A stretch of DNA of 64,000 bases from assembly GCF_022682495.2 (NCBI RefSeq), contig NC_071388.1:175923622-175987621 (forward strand), given 5' to 3'. Made by a program: the position numbers and the translations under genes. Shown here piece after piece: positions 24,801 through 36,039 of this stretch (position 1 is the first letter of the stretch; every line of letters starts with the position of its first letter). The notes below the pieces were generated by a model. It did not search any database. It was not told the DNA's origin and worked only from the letters and a program-made list of their open reading frames with translations. This DNA comes from Desmodus rotundus. Its lineage: Eukaryota; Chordata; Mammalia; Chiroptera; Phyllostomidae.

Positions 24801-26415
24801 TAAATGAGACTATGCTGCAATAATTTTCCGTGGTTTAGACATTGAAAGACACTAGTTTAAAGGAAAACATTTTACAGGCAATAGTCTTGATGTTGGAAAT
24901 TTGTAAACAAAAGAATTAGGTTATAATGAGGAATAAACTTATAGGAGAGCTAGTACAAATTCAAATTCTATTTATCTTTGAGATAGAAAAGTAGTTTGAT
25001 TACATTAAAACATATATATTTTTTTAGGAATTTTACTGTATGTTTCAATTGTGTGCTCTTTCTTTACAAATTGTAAACTGAATGAGCTAAGAAAATATTA
25101 AATAAGATATATTTGCAGGAGTACTGCCTACTTTTGAAATGTTTTATTTGTGAAAATGTCTTTAGGGGACAAATATGAAAAATGCCATGGAAGCCACCTT
25201 ATGATAAGTCATTTGTTTTTCTGTAATCTGCCTTATTGTTTATCTTGTTAAGAAACTTGTTGAGCAATTTTGCTGGGTCTTCTGGCACCTGACAGGAGTA
25301 TCATCAGTCACTGCACGGGCTGCGGTCTCCAAACTCTTTTAAGGGATTCAGGCGGGATGTGGATTTAAATTTTAAACTGGTTTCTGTCAGTGTGACAAAT
25401 GAACACCAGAAAATTGTAGGACAATGTTAGAATGTTGAAATGCATGCCAAAAGTTGTGGGCAAATCTTCAAGAAGAATCAACAAAAATAGCCTTAAAATA
25501 TAACACTAGTACTATTATTCTATACTATATTCTAAAATATAACACTAGTATTATTATTCCATAACCAAGGCATAAGAACAGAATATTACTGAAGTGTTCC
25601 ATTACTTGTTTATTATATGCAGAGGTAACTTAGAGTAATTAAGCTAGTAGAACTTTTTTTTAAATGTTGAGTCAAGAAATATAATGACATCTAAAATTTT
25701 CTCCCGGTTTATTTCTCCTGAATTCATTTTGTTAGCAAACTGATTGTTGCTTTATTCCTTCAGTAGTTATATGTAATTGTGATATTCCAAAATGTGCTAT
25801 TCAAATTTTTAAAATAGGTTTTAGCTAGAAAGCAATAGAAGAGATTAGAGTATTTTGATGAAGTGCATTTTAATAGCTCTAGGGACTCAAAAATAATTGA
25901 AGCAATGACTGGTGTGTTATCAGATGGAGCACAGTCAGGCCGGCCTCAGGCTTTTGAGTCTATACTTAGAGTCAAAACCAGAAAATCGCTGGGTTTCAGG
26001 CTCTTCCAATTTCCCACAGTTTTTCTTTGTGTCATTGTGAAGCAGCTTAGCTATTCTATGTAATGGAATCAACTGAAAACTTAAAAGTGATTGAATGTTG
26101 ATGTTATTTTTCAGACAAGTAATTTTAAGATACTGCTGGAATTATTTTGTATTGACTTTAAAATGCTCACTTTATAAAATTTCTAAATTAAATGCTTCTC
26201 ACACAATTGTTAAGGATTTATTGTCACATGATTTTGAAGGACAGAATCTTAAAGGCAAACATCTTTTCATAAATATGGTTTAAACATTAGTATAAAGATA
26301 ATAAATATAATTTATTGAGTATCATCTTGATCTGAAAGTTAAGAGTTTTGTGAAAACAGATTCTAATTGTTTTAAGCTCCCACCCGAAAATGTCATTTTA
26401 CTTTAAATAGGCAAT
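24801..26415. other. AT-rich sequence with a 39-bp tandem duplication
   Basis: 25,494-25,561 holds two adjacent copies (about 1.7 units) of a 39-bp unit starting TAAAATATAACACTAGTA. The remainder shows no gene or repeat that I can name. Confidence 0.5.
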
Positions 26416-26613
26416 TTTTTAATAGATTTAATTTATTTTTTAGAGAGAAGGGACGAAGAGAGAGAGGGAAAGATCAATGTGTGGTTGCCACTCATATGCC
26501 CCCTACTGGTGACCTGACTAGCAACACATGCATGTGCTCTGACTGGGAATGGGACTGGCAACCCTTTGCTTTGCAGGCCGGCACTCAATCCACTGAGCTA
26601 CACCAGCCAGGGC
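26416..26613 (-). mobile_element. VES-type SINE (copy 2), minus strand
   Basis: The right end, CAGCCAGGGC, is the reverse complement of the GCCCTGGC head. The box-B part 'ccagtcagag' equivalents, the AGAGAGAGAGGG body and an A-rich tail on the left (T-rich on plus) complete it. It is about 15-20 percent different by eye from copy 1 and no clean target duplication was seen, so it is older. Confidence 0.88.
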
Positions 26614-27661
26614 AAAACATCACTTTAAAGTGTTGTTGCTGTCAAGTCATTTTATGAATTGTTCATCTTATGGTAAATTTGCTTTCCTTTGAAAATATTA
26701 AAATTAAAGTCTAACTTTATACTGAGCATATCTATTTTTTGCAGATAATGACAAAAAATATATTAGAGGAGAAATGTGTGTTTGCTTATATTAACTCTTT
26801 TTAGTTATTCAGGTAGTAAATACAGTAATTAAGAACTTAATTATGATGGCACAATTTAATCCTTGCTGAAAATACAGGGATGTTTATTTTTTTATAGCAA
26901 ATGTATTTCTCACCTAAATTCTTTCTAAAATAGAATGCATACTTAATAAATAATTCACACAATAGAATTGTCAAATATTTAAATGATATGAAATACTATT
27001 TTATTTAATATATTGCACAGTATAATAAGCTTCAAATTGCCTAAGGATTTACTATCATTATGTTAATATCACTGATATTTCTGCACATACAAAAAGAAGA
27101 CCCTACTATAATAAACAATGAAGTAGGCCTGGCAAAATAATTATAGCAACTTAGTACATCTCTAACATACAGTTCAAATATGTATGACTCACAAATCAAC
27201 CTGGTCTTTTTGGAAGTCTGAGGGAATATATCTTTAATAGTTATCATTATAGCTCTAGAATATACTTATGCATTTATAAAATAGCATAAGGGGTAAAAAA
27301 TATACCCATCTAATAAATTTCATCGAAAAAATACTGATAATCATGAGTAGCCAGGAAGAACTAACTCTATTTGAAAAAATATACATACTACAGAAATCTG
27401 TTAGTAGAGCTGTGTGTTGCTACACTAAGCTAAAATACATATGAAATATGTTGTTCAATTTTTCTTTACAGCACATAGCCATATGTAAATGTGAAATGTA
27501 AATATATGAAAGAATAAAAGGAAAGGTTTGGGCAATGAGAAAAGTCAAATACTAAGGAATCTAGAATGCAAAAGAAAGGAAAATAATATGATACAAGACT
27601 ACAAAACAAATGAATGAAGGTAATAAAGTGAAATAAAATGTTGTGCTTTATTTTTCTTTCA
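26614..27661. other. AT-rich sequence, nothing recognised
   Basis: No gene or repeat that I can name. It ends in a pyrimidine tract 'ctttatttttctttcag' that leads into the exon candidate. Confidence 0.45.
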
Positions 27662-27662
27662 G

Positions 27663-27761
27663 GATCTTGGAGTTCTGAGCAGAGTTATAGCTCCTACTCA
27701 TAAATTTGTTCAGCCAGAGTTCATTGAAGTGAAATATAATGATGACAACTGCCGTAATTGA
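27663..27761 (+). CDS. Candidate exon of an unidentified host gene (possibly terminal)
   Basis: A strong splice acceptor (TTTATTTTTCTTTCAG) is followed by 32 codons and a TGA stop. Only one of the three frames stays open: it begins DLGVLSRVIAPTHKFVQPEF and continues IEVKYNDDNCRN. The wording looks like ordinary globular protein rather than low complexity, unlike most open frames in this window. An internal donor-like GAA|GTGAAA at 27,728/27,729 would alternatively give a 66-nt exon with phase 0 at both ends. I do not recognise the protein, there is no second exon to anchor it, and 32 open codons can occur by chance in such DNA. It is a lead, not a gene call. Confidence 0.3.
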   Translation, partial: DLGVLSRVIAPTHKFVQPEFIEVKYNDDNCRN

Positions 27762-27972
27762 AGCTGAATATTCTTTCTAAATACTGTGGAGCTGGTTATT
27801 TTGGAAGAGTGGCGATCTAAAGCTGATTTGCTTGACAATCAAATAGTTAAGGCAAAATTATCCTAGAAATATCTTAGTTTTAAAACCAGTGTAAAAATTA
27901 CCTAAAGTCAAATTGAAACCGGAAAAGACATGGGCGTTCAGGCTGCCTATCACTGCCAAACCCAATAAGCAA
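27762..27972. other. Flank of the exon candidate
   Basis: If the preceding exon is terminal this would be 3' UTR. No AATAAA on the plus strand was found before the LTR. Confidence 0.3.
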
Positions 27973-28440
27973 TGACAGGGATTGAATCTTTATGGGTACT
28001 TTATTCAGATGGCCGGTGATCTGAGAAGATGCTGGGTGCATACCCTAACAGCCCATCTTCTCTTCTCTTTCCAGGCCAGACTTTTTATAAAAGGGAATAA
28101 ACAAGGTGCTGTGAGGGCTGCTGTGAGGGCTTTGAGATTCAGGAATGACTAGGTGAAAGAAGCTGCAACATTCCTGTCCTGGGCAGTTAGCTGTTCCCAG
28201 GGGTGGGTAGTTGTCTGTCTCTCCCTGGAACACAAAGGCCTGGATGCCTCCAGTTATCCCCAGGTGGTAATCTTTAGCAGGGCCCCAGGAGGTCAGCTGT
28301 TTTCCCAGGAGCCAGGGCAGGCCTTACCTGTAGTTTCTGAAACAAGAGCATTAACATATACATTACCTGGTAGACTTACAACTTTTTACCTTAAGCTAAA
28401 ATTTTCCAACTCTTGAGTTCCCTATCAAAATTACCTGTCA
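27973..28440 (-). mobile_element. Solo LTR, minus strand, with TATA box and polyA signal
   Basis: The ends are inverted repeats, TGACAGG on the left and CCTGTCA on the right. On the minus strand a TATA-like box TATAAAAAG (about 28,079-28,091) lies upstream of GAATAAAG (about 27,999-28,006), the order expected for U3 then R. At 468 bp it fits a short class I or II LTR. I did not find a matching target duplication, so the boundaries rest on the terminal repeats. Confidence 0.6.
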
Positions 28441-28444
28441 AAGT

Positions 28445-28629
28445 GCCTTAGAAAGCTGGAGTATGGAAGACCTACGAACTGCTTTTTATTATATTCTAGG
28501 CTATAACTTGCCCAAGTTTTCCTTTAGCATTGAAAGATAGCTCTTTTTTTTTTTTGTCTTGTTTTGTAACAGTTGAAATAGTTAACTTACACTGGGAGGT
28601 GCTGCATTGAATCAAAAGCTTTCATATTT
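28445..28629. other. Short unassigned gap
   Basis: AT-rich, includes a T run at 28,546-28,555; no further signal. Confidence 0.3.
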
Positions 28630-28790
28630 TTATATTATCATCCCACATTACAGATGAGGACACTGAGGCACAGAAAATGAAGTCATCCACTTTGGACATG
28701 CACGTGCTTCGTACGTGTCAGGACCTGGGTTCACACTGAGGCCTTCGGCCACCCACAGCCCTGCTCTCCGCTGCCCACATCCTAGACTCC
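28630..28790 (-). mobile_element. MIR SINE (old), minus strand
   Basis: 'ttacagatgaggacactgag' followed by 'gcacagaaaatgaagtc' and 'gacctgggttcac' is the reverse complement of the MIR core (CTCAGTTTCCTCATCTGTAA). It is diverged and incomplete. The young L1 inserted just to its right. Confidence 0.8.
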
Positions 28791-28844
28791 TGTTGTCAGA
28801 ACTGCATGGCATCGTGTGCATGGTGAAGGAACTTCACCACTCTG

Positions 28845-31800
28845 ATGCTTTTTGTCCTGTCTGGTCTGAAATCAAGACTCATCCTAAGAAGGGCCATAAA
28901 GAGAGACCCAGAAGGTCACTTCATAATACTCAAAGGAAGAATCCACCAAGAAGACATAAACATTATAAATATATATGCACCCAACATAGGAGCACCCAAA
29001 TACATAAAGAAAATCTTGGAGGATTTCAAGAAAGATATTGACAGCAACACAATTATAGTAGGGGATTTTAACACCCCACTATCAAAAATGGACAGGTCTT
29101 CCAAACAAAAGATTAACAAAGATATTGTGTCACTTAACAATACCCTAGAGGAAATGGACTTAACTGATATATACAGAGCTTTTCATCCCAAAGAAGCAAA
29201 ATACACATTCTTTTCAAGTGTCCATGGATCTTTTTCAAAGATAGACCACATGATAGGACACAAAGCAACCCTCAACAAATTCAAGAAAATTGAAATCATA
29301 TCAAGCATCTTCTCTGACCACAAGGGTCTGAAACTAGAAACCAACCCCAAGGGTAAAAACCCAAAACACTCAAAATCATGGAGACTGAATAGCATGCTAT
29401 TAAACAATGAATGGGTCAAGAACGAGATTAGGGAAGAAATCAAAAACTTCCTGGAAACAAATGAAAACGAACTCACAACAACCCAAAACCTATGGGACAC
29501 AGCTAAGGCAGTCCTGAGAGGGAAGTTCATAGCAATACAGGCCTACCTTAAGAAGTTAGAAACAGTTCACACAAACAACCTAACCCTACGCCTACAAGAA
29601 CTGGAGGAACAACAACAAAGACAGCCCAGAGCAAGCAGAAGGAAGGAAATAACCAAGATCAGAGCAGAACTAAATGACATAGAGACTAAAAGCACAATTG
29701 TAAGGATCAATGAATCCAGAAGCTGGTTCTTTGAAAAGATAAACAAAATCGACAAGCCTTTAAGTAGGCTTATCAAGAAGAAAAGAGAGAGGATCCAAAT
29801 AAACAGAATTAGAAATGAAAGAGGAGAGATTACAACTGATACCACAGAAATACAAAGGATCGTAAGAAATTACTATGAAGACCTATATGCTAAGAAATTT
29901 GAAAACCTAGATGAAATGGACACATTTCTAGAAAAATATAATCTTCCAAAACTGACTGAAGAAGAAGCAGAAAACCTGAACAGACCAATATCAGCAAAGG
30001 AAATTGAAGCAGTCATCAAGAAACTCCCATCACACAAAAGCCCTGGACCAGATGGTTTCACAGGAGATTTCTACAAAGCATTTAAGGAAGAACTAACCCC
30101 TATCCTTCACAGACTATTCGAAAAAATCCAAACTGATGGAAGACTCCCAAACTCTTTTTATGAAGCCAACATCATCCTAATCCCAAAACCAGATAAAGAC
30201 ACAACGAAGAAAGAAAACTTCAGGCCAATATCGCTGATGAACATAGACGCTAAAATTCTCAACAAAATATTAGCAAACCGCATCCAGCAATATATTAAAA
30301 AGATCATCCACCATGACCAAGTGGGATTCATCCCAGGGATGCAAGGATGGTACAATATTCGCAAATCAATAAACATAATACATCACATCAACAACAGCAA
30401 AGACAAAAATCACATGATCATATCAATAGATGCGGAAAAAGCATTCGATAAGATACAGCACCCATTTCTGATAAAAACACTCAGCCAAGTGGGAATAAAG
30501 GGAGCAGTCCTCAACATAATTAAGGCCATATATGAGAGACCTACAGCCAGCATCACATTCAATGGACAAAAACTTAGAGCTTTCCCACTAAGATCAGGAA
30601 CAAGACAAGGATGCCCTCTCTCACCACTCCTATTCAACATAGTATTGGAAGTCCTAGCCACAGCAATCAGACAAGAAAAAGCAATAAAAGGCATCCAAAT
30701 TGGAAAGGAGGAAATGAAACTGTCACTGTTTGCAGACGACATGATAGTGTACATGGAAAACCCTATAGACTCCACTCAAAAACTACTCGACCTAATAAAT
30801 GAATTTGGCAAAATAGCTGGATACAGAGTCAATACCCAGAAATCAAAGGCATTCCTGTACACCAACAACGAAACTGCAGAAACACAAATCAGGAAAAAAA
30901 TCCCATTCGATATAGCAACAAGAAAAATAAAGTACCTAGGAATAAACCTAACCAAGGAGGTAAAAGACCTGTACTCAGAAAACTACACAACACTGAAGAA
31001 AGAAATTAAGGAAGATACAAACAAATGGAAGCATGTACCATGTTCATGGATTGGAAGAATTAACATCATCAAAATGGCCATACTACCCAAAGCAATTTAT
31101 AGATTCAATGCAATCCCTATTAGAGTACCCATGACATATTTCACAGATATAGAACAAACATTGCAGAAATTCATATGGAACCATAAACGACCTCGAATAG
31201 CAGCAGCAATTTTGAGAAAGAAGGACAAAGCAGGAGGTATCACAATACCTGATATCAAACTGTATTACAAGGCAACGGTAATCAAAACAGCCTGGTACTG
31301 GCGTAAAAACAGGCTCATAGACCAATGGAACAGAATAGAGAGCCCAGAAATAAACTCAAATCTATACGATCAATTAATATTTGACAAAGGAGGCAGGAGC
31401 ATAAAATGGAGCAAAAACAGTCTCTTCAACAGATGGTGTTGGGAGATCTGGACAGCTACGTGCAAAAAAATGAAACTCGATCACCAACTTACGCCATACA
31501 CGAAAATAAACTCAAGATGGATAAAAGACTTAAATATAAGCCGTAACACCATAAAAGTCCTTGAGGAAAACATTGGCAGGAAAATCTCAGACATTCCACG
31601 CAGCAACATCCTCACAGACACATCCCCTAAAGCAAGGGACATAAAGGAAAGAATAAACAAATGGGACCTCATCAAAATAAAAAGCTTCTGCATGGCTAAA
31701 GAAAACAGCACCAAATTACAAAGAGAACCAACAATATGGGAAAGCATATTTGCCAATGATACCTCAGACAAGGGCCTGATCTCCAAAATATATAAAGAAC

Positions 31801-32456
31801 TCACACGACTCCACTCCAGGAAGACAAACAACCCAATTAAAAAATGGGCAAAGGACTTGAACAGACACTTCTCCAAGGAAGACATACAGAAGGCCCAGAG
31901 ACATATGAAAAGATGCTCAGCATCACTAGCCATCAGAGAGATGCAAATTAAAACCACAATGAGGTATCATCTCACACCAGTCAGAATGGCCAACATAAAC
32001 AAATCCACAAACAAATGTTGGAGAGGATGCGGAGAAAAGGGAACCCTAGTGCACTGTTGGTGGGAATGCAGACTGGTGAGGCCACTGTGGAAAACAATAT
32101 GGAATTTCCTCAGAAAACTAAAAATGGAACTGCCCTTTGACCCAGTAATTCCACTGCTGGGATTATACCCTAAGAACACTGAAACACCAATCCAAAAGAA
32201 TCTGTGCACCCCAATGTTCATAGCAGCACAATTTACAATAGCCAAATACTGGAAGCAACCGAAGTGCCCATCAGCAAACGAGTGGATCCAAAAACTATGG
32301 TATATTTACACAATGGAATTCTACGCAGCAGAGAGAAAGAAGGAGCTTATACCCTTTGCAACAGCATGGATGAAACTGGAGAGCATTATGCTAAGTGAAA
32401 TAAGCCAGGAAGTGAGGGACAAATACCATATGATCTCACCTTTAACTGGAACATAA
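28845..32456 (+). CDS. LINE-1 ORF2 protein, 5'-truncated but uninterrupted (endonuclease/reverse transcriptase)
   Basis: The frame is open for 1,203 codons. Residues 1-14 are flanking DNA (codons before 28,886), so the start methionine is accidental. L1 sequence begins at residue 15, equivalent to about residue 86 of the usual 1,275-residue protein. Of the APE-type endonuclease, the N-terminal catalytic Asn and Glu are missing, while GDFNTP (D74, N76), D134 and SDH (D158, H159) remain. The Z/RT region is complete: [26 protein letters not shown], and the catalytic FADD box at 629-632 (D631, D632). The C-terminal cysteine motif is present (C1058, C1062, H1070, C1075) and the protein reaches its normal end. 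ORF2p normally nicks DNA and reverse-transcribes L1 RNA at the nick. Without the endonuclease active site this copy is not expected to retrotranspose by the normal route, but the reverse transcriptase reads as intact. The lack of any stop over 3.5 kb shows a young insertion. Confidence 0.93.
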   Translation: MLFVLSGLKSRLILRRAIKRDPEGHFIILKGRIHQEDINIINIYAPNIGAPKYIKKILEDFKKDIDSNTIIVGDFNTPLSKMDRSSKQKINKDIVSLNNTLEEMDLTDIYRAFHPKEAKYTFFSSVHGSFSKIDHMIGHKATLNKFKKIEIISSIFSDHKGLKLETNPKGKNPKHSKSWRLNSMLLNNEWVKNEIREEIKNFLETNENELTTTQNLWDTAKAVLRGKFIAIQAYLKKLETVHTNNLTLRLQELEEQQQRQPRASRRKEITKIRAELNDIETKSTIVRINESRSWFFEKINKIDKPLSRLIKKKRERIQINRIRNERGEITTDTTEIQRIVRNYYEDLYAKKFENLDEMDTFLEKYNLPKLTEEEAENLNRPISAKEIEAVIKKLPSHKSPGPDGFTGDFYKAFKEELTPILHRLFEKIQTDGRLPNSFYEANIILIPKPDKDTTKKENFRPISLMNIDAKILNKILANRIQQYIKKIIHHDQVGFIPGMQGWYNIRKSINIIHHINNSKDKNHMIISIDAEKAFDKIQHPFLIKTLSQVGIKGAVLNIIKAIYERPTASITFNGQKLRAFPLRSGTRQGCPLSPLLFNIVLEVLATAIRQEKAIKGIQIGKEEMKLSLFADDMIVYMENPIDSTQKLLDLINEFGKIAGYRVNTQKSKAFLYTNNETAETQIRKKIPFDIATRKIKYLGINLTKEVKDLYSENYTTLKKEIKEDTNKWKHVPCSWIGRINIIKMAILPKAIYRFNAIPIRVPMTYFTDIEQTLQKFIWNHKRPRIAAAILRKKDKAGGITIPDIKLYYKATVIKTAWYWRKNRLIDQWNRIESPEINSNLYDQLIFDKGGRSIKWSKNSLFNRWCWEIWTATCKKMKLDHQLTPYTKINSRWIKDLNISRNTIKVLEENIGRKISDIPRSNILTDTSPKARDIKERINKWDLIKIKSFCMAKENSTKLQREPTIWESIFANDTSDKGLISKIYKELTRLHSRKTNNPIKKWAKDLNRHFSKEDIQKAQRHMKRCSASLAIREMQIKTTMRYHLTPVRMANINKSTNKCWRGCGEKGTLVHCWWECRLVRPLWKTIWNFLRKLKMELPFDPVIPLLGLYPKNTETPIQKNLCTPMFIAAQFTIAKYWKQPKCPSANEWIQKLWYIYTMEFYAAERKKELIPFATAWMKLESIMLSEISQEVRDKYHMISPLTGT

Positions 32457-32735
32457 GCAATAGAAGGAAAAAGCAAACAAAATATAACCAGAGACATTGA
32501 AGTTAAGAACAATGTAACAATAGCAAGGGCGGGGGTGGGGGGTGGGGGCGGGGACAGTGGGTAGAGGGGATTACAGGAACTACTATAAAGGACACATGAA
32601 CAAATCCAAGGGGGAGGGTGGAGAGGGGGGAGGGAAGTGGGTTCACCTGGGGTGGGGTGAAGGGATGGGGGAAAAGGCATACAACTGTAATTAAATAACA
32701 ATAAATAAATTTAAAAAAAAAAAAAAAAAAAAAAA
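28886..32735 (+). mobile_element. Young L1 insertion, 5'-truncated, with 12-bp target duplication
   Basis: The element is flanked by AAGACTCATCCT (28,874-28,885 and again directly after the poly(A) at about 32,734-32,745). It has no 5' UTR or ORF1, consistent with truncation during target-primed reverse transcription. The tail is 20-odd A residues. A long pure A tail, an identical target duplication and an open ORF2 all point to a recent event. The flanking GACTC-rich host DNA is otherwise single-copy looking. Confidence 0.93.
32520..32700 (+). repeat. G-rich tract of the L1 3' UTR
   Basis: This has runs such as GGGGTGGGGGG and GGGGGAGGG, then 'ggtggggtgaagggatggg' before the A tail. G-rich 3' UTR tracts able to form quadruplexes are typical of mammalian L1. 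The antisense frames here are compositional artefacts. Confidence 0.85.
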
Positions 32736-32745
32736 GACTCATCCT

Positions 32746-32924
32746 TGCAAGACTTAAACGTTTTGAATCCTGTACAGACATTTCTTACAACCTTGATTCA
32801 AAGCTTATGTGCACTTGTTACAGAGCAGGGGGGGCGGGGGGTGGTTCACAATATATTATTACAGAAAGGATCCCCCCTTTCTCTCTCTCTGGGGGTCCCC
32901 CCACACATACATACCTACTAGGTT
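32746..32924. other. Spacer between L1 and LTR-like block
   Basis: It contains a G run (about 32,828-32,841) and a CCCCCC/CTCTCT stretch. It may be part of the LTR-like block to the right. Confidence 0.35.
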
Positions 32925-34060
32925 TGAAATGCCCGCCCCCAGAGGAAAGACGTCTCTGAATGCCAGAAATTGGTGAGAAGGAAAGAAATTATTTATTTAA
33001 AAGTCACACAGACTCAGAGTAATGACTTAATGTCTTCAATAAGATACTAAGTCCTTTAGAATACCCACAGTCCTTCCCTCTCCCTCTGCCCAGTCTGGGG
33101 TACCGTATCTCAGGAAAAGAAGTAGAAGTCCGTGATTCAGGTTCCCGGCACCCTCAGTTGTGTGGCTGCTTCAATCTCCAGTTAATCCAACACCGTGTGG
33201 CACCTTCTTATGGCCCAGAAAGAGTCCTTTCTCCGCTTTTCCTCCAGGCAAAGTCTCTCCTGCTGCCTAAGCCACATGGCAACAAGGACCACTCCAAAAT
33301 CATATGGTCCTCCTTCCTCTCCTCCAAAACCACATGGTCTTCTCTCCTCACTTCACCAAGCTGCATGATCCTCTCCCTTCTCCCCCAAAACCGCATGGTC
33401 CTCTCTCTCTATGGCTGCCATGCCTAGGTTTAAATCCCAGCGCCCATCTTCCTTTGCAGCCCCATTTCCGACTCCTCCTACAATCAGTTACACCTGCCAG
33501 CATCCCCCTATTCTTCTAGCCTTACTGGGCTGCCAAAGTAAGTTAGGGCAGGTGTGGGCCCATGGCATGGAACCAATCATCTCCAAGCTCTCACACAGGT
33601 GCTGTAACCAGGGGGAGTTGCTTCCCAGTTACCTCTTGGGTGGAAGTCACTCCCATCCCCCTGGCTCAAAGCTTGGCCACAGCTATTTAACATATCAATG
33701 AAACCAGTTAAAGGTTATAGATATGTTAAATGACCATGCCAGGGGTTAGCTGCAAAGCTGTTGCTGTACAAAACAGCTCTGAATGGCCCTGTTGCATGTG
33801 TCCCTTCCCCCAGCTCAGGCTTGTGGGGGTGAGGACATCCTATATATATTTTTCTAATATTTCCTGGACACCTTGAGTTCTGGACCCTATTACAAATCCT
33901 TTCTTGGGGCCCTCCTCTTGGCTGCACCCTGTTTCACACTGTTCCACTTTCTCAGATTCTATCATCTCTGAGGCCTCAGGGTTGTACCCAGGGCTACCTT
34001 CCTCCCAATGTCCACATCCCGCCCCTCTTCTCTCTCATTCCAACACCAAGTAAAACAAAA
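32925..34060 (-). mobile_element. GC-rich LTR-like block, minus strand
   Basis: A GC-richer block in AT-rich DNA with a minus-strand AATAAA (TTATTTATT at about 32,990-32,998) near its left end, an internal 30-bp minisatellite and a TATATATATTTTT stretch near 33,842 on the plus strand. These fit an LTR reading leftwards, or an LTR with adjoining ERV internal sequence. I found no clean ends or target duplication. Frames at 33,158-33,927 have no domain. Confidence 0.45.
33271..33410. repeat. 30-bp minisatellite, about 4.7 units
   Basis: Successive units start at 33,271, 33,301, 33,331, 33,361 and 33,391, each with a CATGG/CATATGG-like core and a CCTCTCCTCC-type end. The period is a multiple of three, which is why overlapping frames stay open on both strands. 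Confidence 0.85.
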
Positions 34061-35583
34061 TAACAGAAAGTATATAAATAAACTCAGTGTTCTATCTGTA
34101 GTGATTAAAATTATGTCCTCCATCTATTATAGGGTTTCCCATTTCATATTCTAAGGGCATTCGAATAATTTCCGTGACTAGATTTTTCTGACCAGTACAC
34201 CTAGCAGCATTTTTTATACAAAATGATATTACTAGAGTTATAAAAAATTAAAACCATATTAACTGGCTTTGACGATGGAGTAGTAGTTTTATCCCAGTAC
34301 AAATGTTAAGAATGCACACATCTTCTTCCAATGTTGGGAGGCAGTGTAAGTTGTGTAGTTTAGGCATTCATTACAAAAGGATCTGGCACCATGCTTTCTG
34401 AATCATTGTCAAATGTAGTTGTTTAAAACATTGTTTTTTAAAGATCTGTTTCCATGAAATAATATTCTAAGCAAAAGAGAGAACTGGATGTTTTTCTTGT
34501 TTCAGTGTTTCCTATTTAAGCTGTTTCATTTTTATGAGTTTTAGCGGTTCAGAAGTGTCTTCAGGTTTTTGTTTGTTTGTTTTTTGGTAATGTTAAATAG
34601 CTTTTTCCTTGGTGGCATTGTTACAAAAAGTGCTTCAGGATGATTCTCAATATAGTAACAAGAGATCCACCTATACAGTTTGAATTTGTATGTAAAGAAA
34701 ATGTAGATTCTAAGAGGAGATGAGCTATCCTATTCAAAACAGACATAGCTAGGTAATGATAAACCAAATGCATGCTTGCAAATAATTTGACAGTTTTAGA
34801 AACCCAGGAATCTGCAATGGAAAAATTATCCCGAGATTATCATCATGATCAACTCTGTTCATGGATAGATAGTCAGGCCCTTGGTTATTTTTGAAACAAG
34901 CCAGAAAATGCCCACTATGGGCAATATTAAAGATCAACTATGATGTTCGGTTACTGAATTTCAATTTCAATACTCACTATGTATTTCCTTTCAACTATGA
35001 TGCGTTACAAAGAAGTGAGAATGGATACTATGGCTTATCCTGTTAATCCAAGCAAAGGTTCCTGAACAAAACAAAAACCACACCCTAGATCTAGTGACTG
35101 TTGAAGTTATAAATTCAAACACTTGAACTTCCTAGGACAATCTGCTGAGCTCTCACTGACTTGCTAATTCTTTTACTCCTTTAATACCCTCAAAGCATTC
35201 CACTCCCAATAAGCCTGCAGACCTCTTCTCCTCCTTCCTTAGCAATAGCCTGAAGTCTCTCGTTTCTTTGTTTTCTGCCTCCTAAGTAAAGGAACCTCAG
35301 GGTCTGTGATTTTCCCATTCATACTCCTATGGAAGAGATTTAGTGCTCACTCAAGATTCATGTGTCCGCAACAGTAACCTGAGCTAACATACTTAAATGG
35401 GGCCAGGTGATTAATTCTTGTAAATGAAACATGGGCATAAATAACATGCAACTTTCAATTTAAAGATATTAAGATAATCTCTCTCTCACTCTCTCAACCT
35501 TTATAGCTGTGTGTCTTTCTCTTCTCACCCCCTTCTCCAGACAAAGCTGTTGAAAGAAAAAGACCCTAAGATGTTGGAATTGC
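34061..35583. other. AT-rich sequence, nothing recognised
   Basis: No gene or named repeat. A TC-rich patch lies near 35,480-35,500. Confidence 0.45.
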
Positions 35584-35602
35584 GGGGGGGGGGGGGGGGG
35601 GG
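35584..35602 (+). repeat. Homopolymer run of 19 G
   Basis: A pure G run of 19 follows TGC and precedes AGTAG. Such length is rare in mammals because of slippage, and may partly be an assembly estimate. Confidence 0.9.
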
Positions 35603-35769
35603 AGTAGTAATGGAGATTCCTGCCTCATTTGAAGAAGAACGTTACATTGGACTGTGATGCAAAATGCAAAATAAGTTTTTTTCATTATTAGGTTTACTTA
35701 ATGAGTCATATTGTTTCTTTTTATTAGTAAATGAAACTTCTTTGACTTTATCACATACCTTTCAAAATA

Positions 35770-35963
35770 CAGGGTCCAGCAGAAGTAACTCCTGCTTGAG
35801 TGTGGTTGGCAAGGTACGTGAATGTCTTGCACGGAATGGACAGCAATTTGAACATTTCACCTAAAATGTCATTTGTTATGCTTGAGTGTGACATTGTTAT
35901 GTTACAGAATTACATGCTTGTGATTTTGTAATAAAATAGGGGTGCTATTTGTGCCGAAGCCTG
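35770..35963 (+). mobile_element. Mariner-like MITE (copy B, complete, 194 bp)
   Basis: It starts CAGGGTCCAGCAGAAGTAA and ends GTGCCGAAGCCTG, with TA on both sides (35,768-35,769 and 35,964-35,965). The 3' terminus reverse-complemented is CAGGCTTCGGCAC, compared with CAGGGTCTGGCAC in copy C, so the inverted repeats are imperfect. There is no coding capacity. It is the same family as 1-80 and 62,523-62,717, all in plus orientation. Confidence 0.85.
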
Positions 35964-35965
35964 TA

Positions 35966-36039
35966 TACTAGTGTTGTTGTTGTTTAGCTTTAAATATGAT
36001 ATGATGTCCACTGTGATTTATTATGTAATGTGTGAGTGA
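35966..36039. other. Short spacer
   Basis: AT-rich; no feature. Confidence 0.3.

Noticed and set aside
28916..32245. Minus-strand open frames (60-158 codons) opposite the L1 ORF2
   Set aside because: Shadows of the real ORF2: A-rich coding strand leaves few stops on the other strand.
32321..32781. Proline/histidine-rich minus-strand frames
   Set aside because: Translation of the reverse of the G-rich L1 3' UTR; low complexity, not a protein.
33271..33410. Possible CRISPR-like array of 30-bp repeats
   Set aside because: Units are directly adjacent without spacers and the genome is mammalian; it is a minisatellite.
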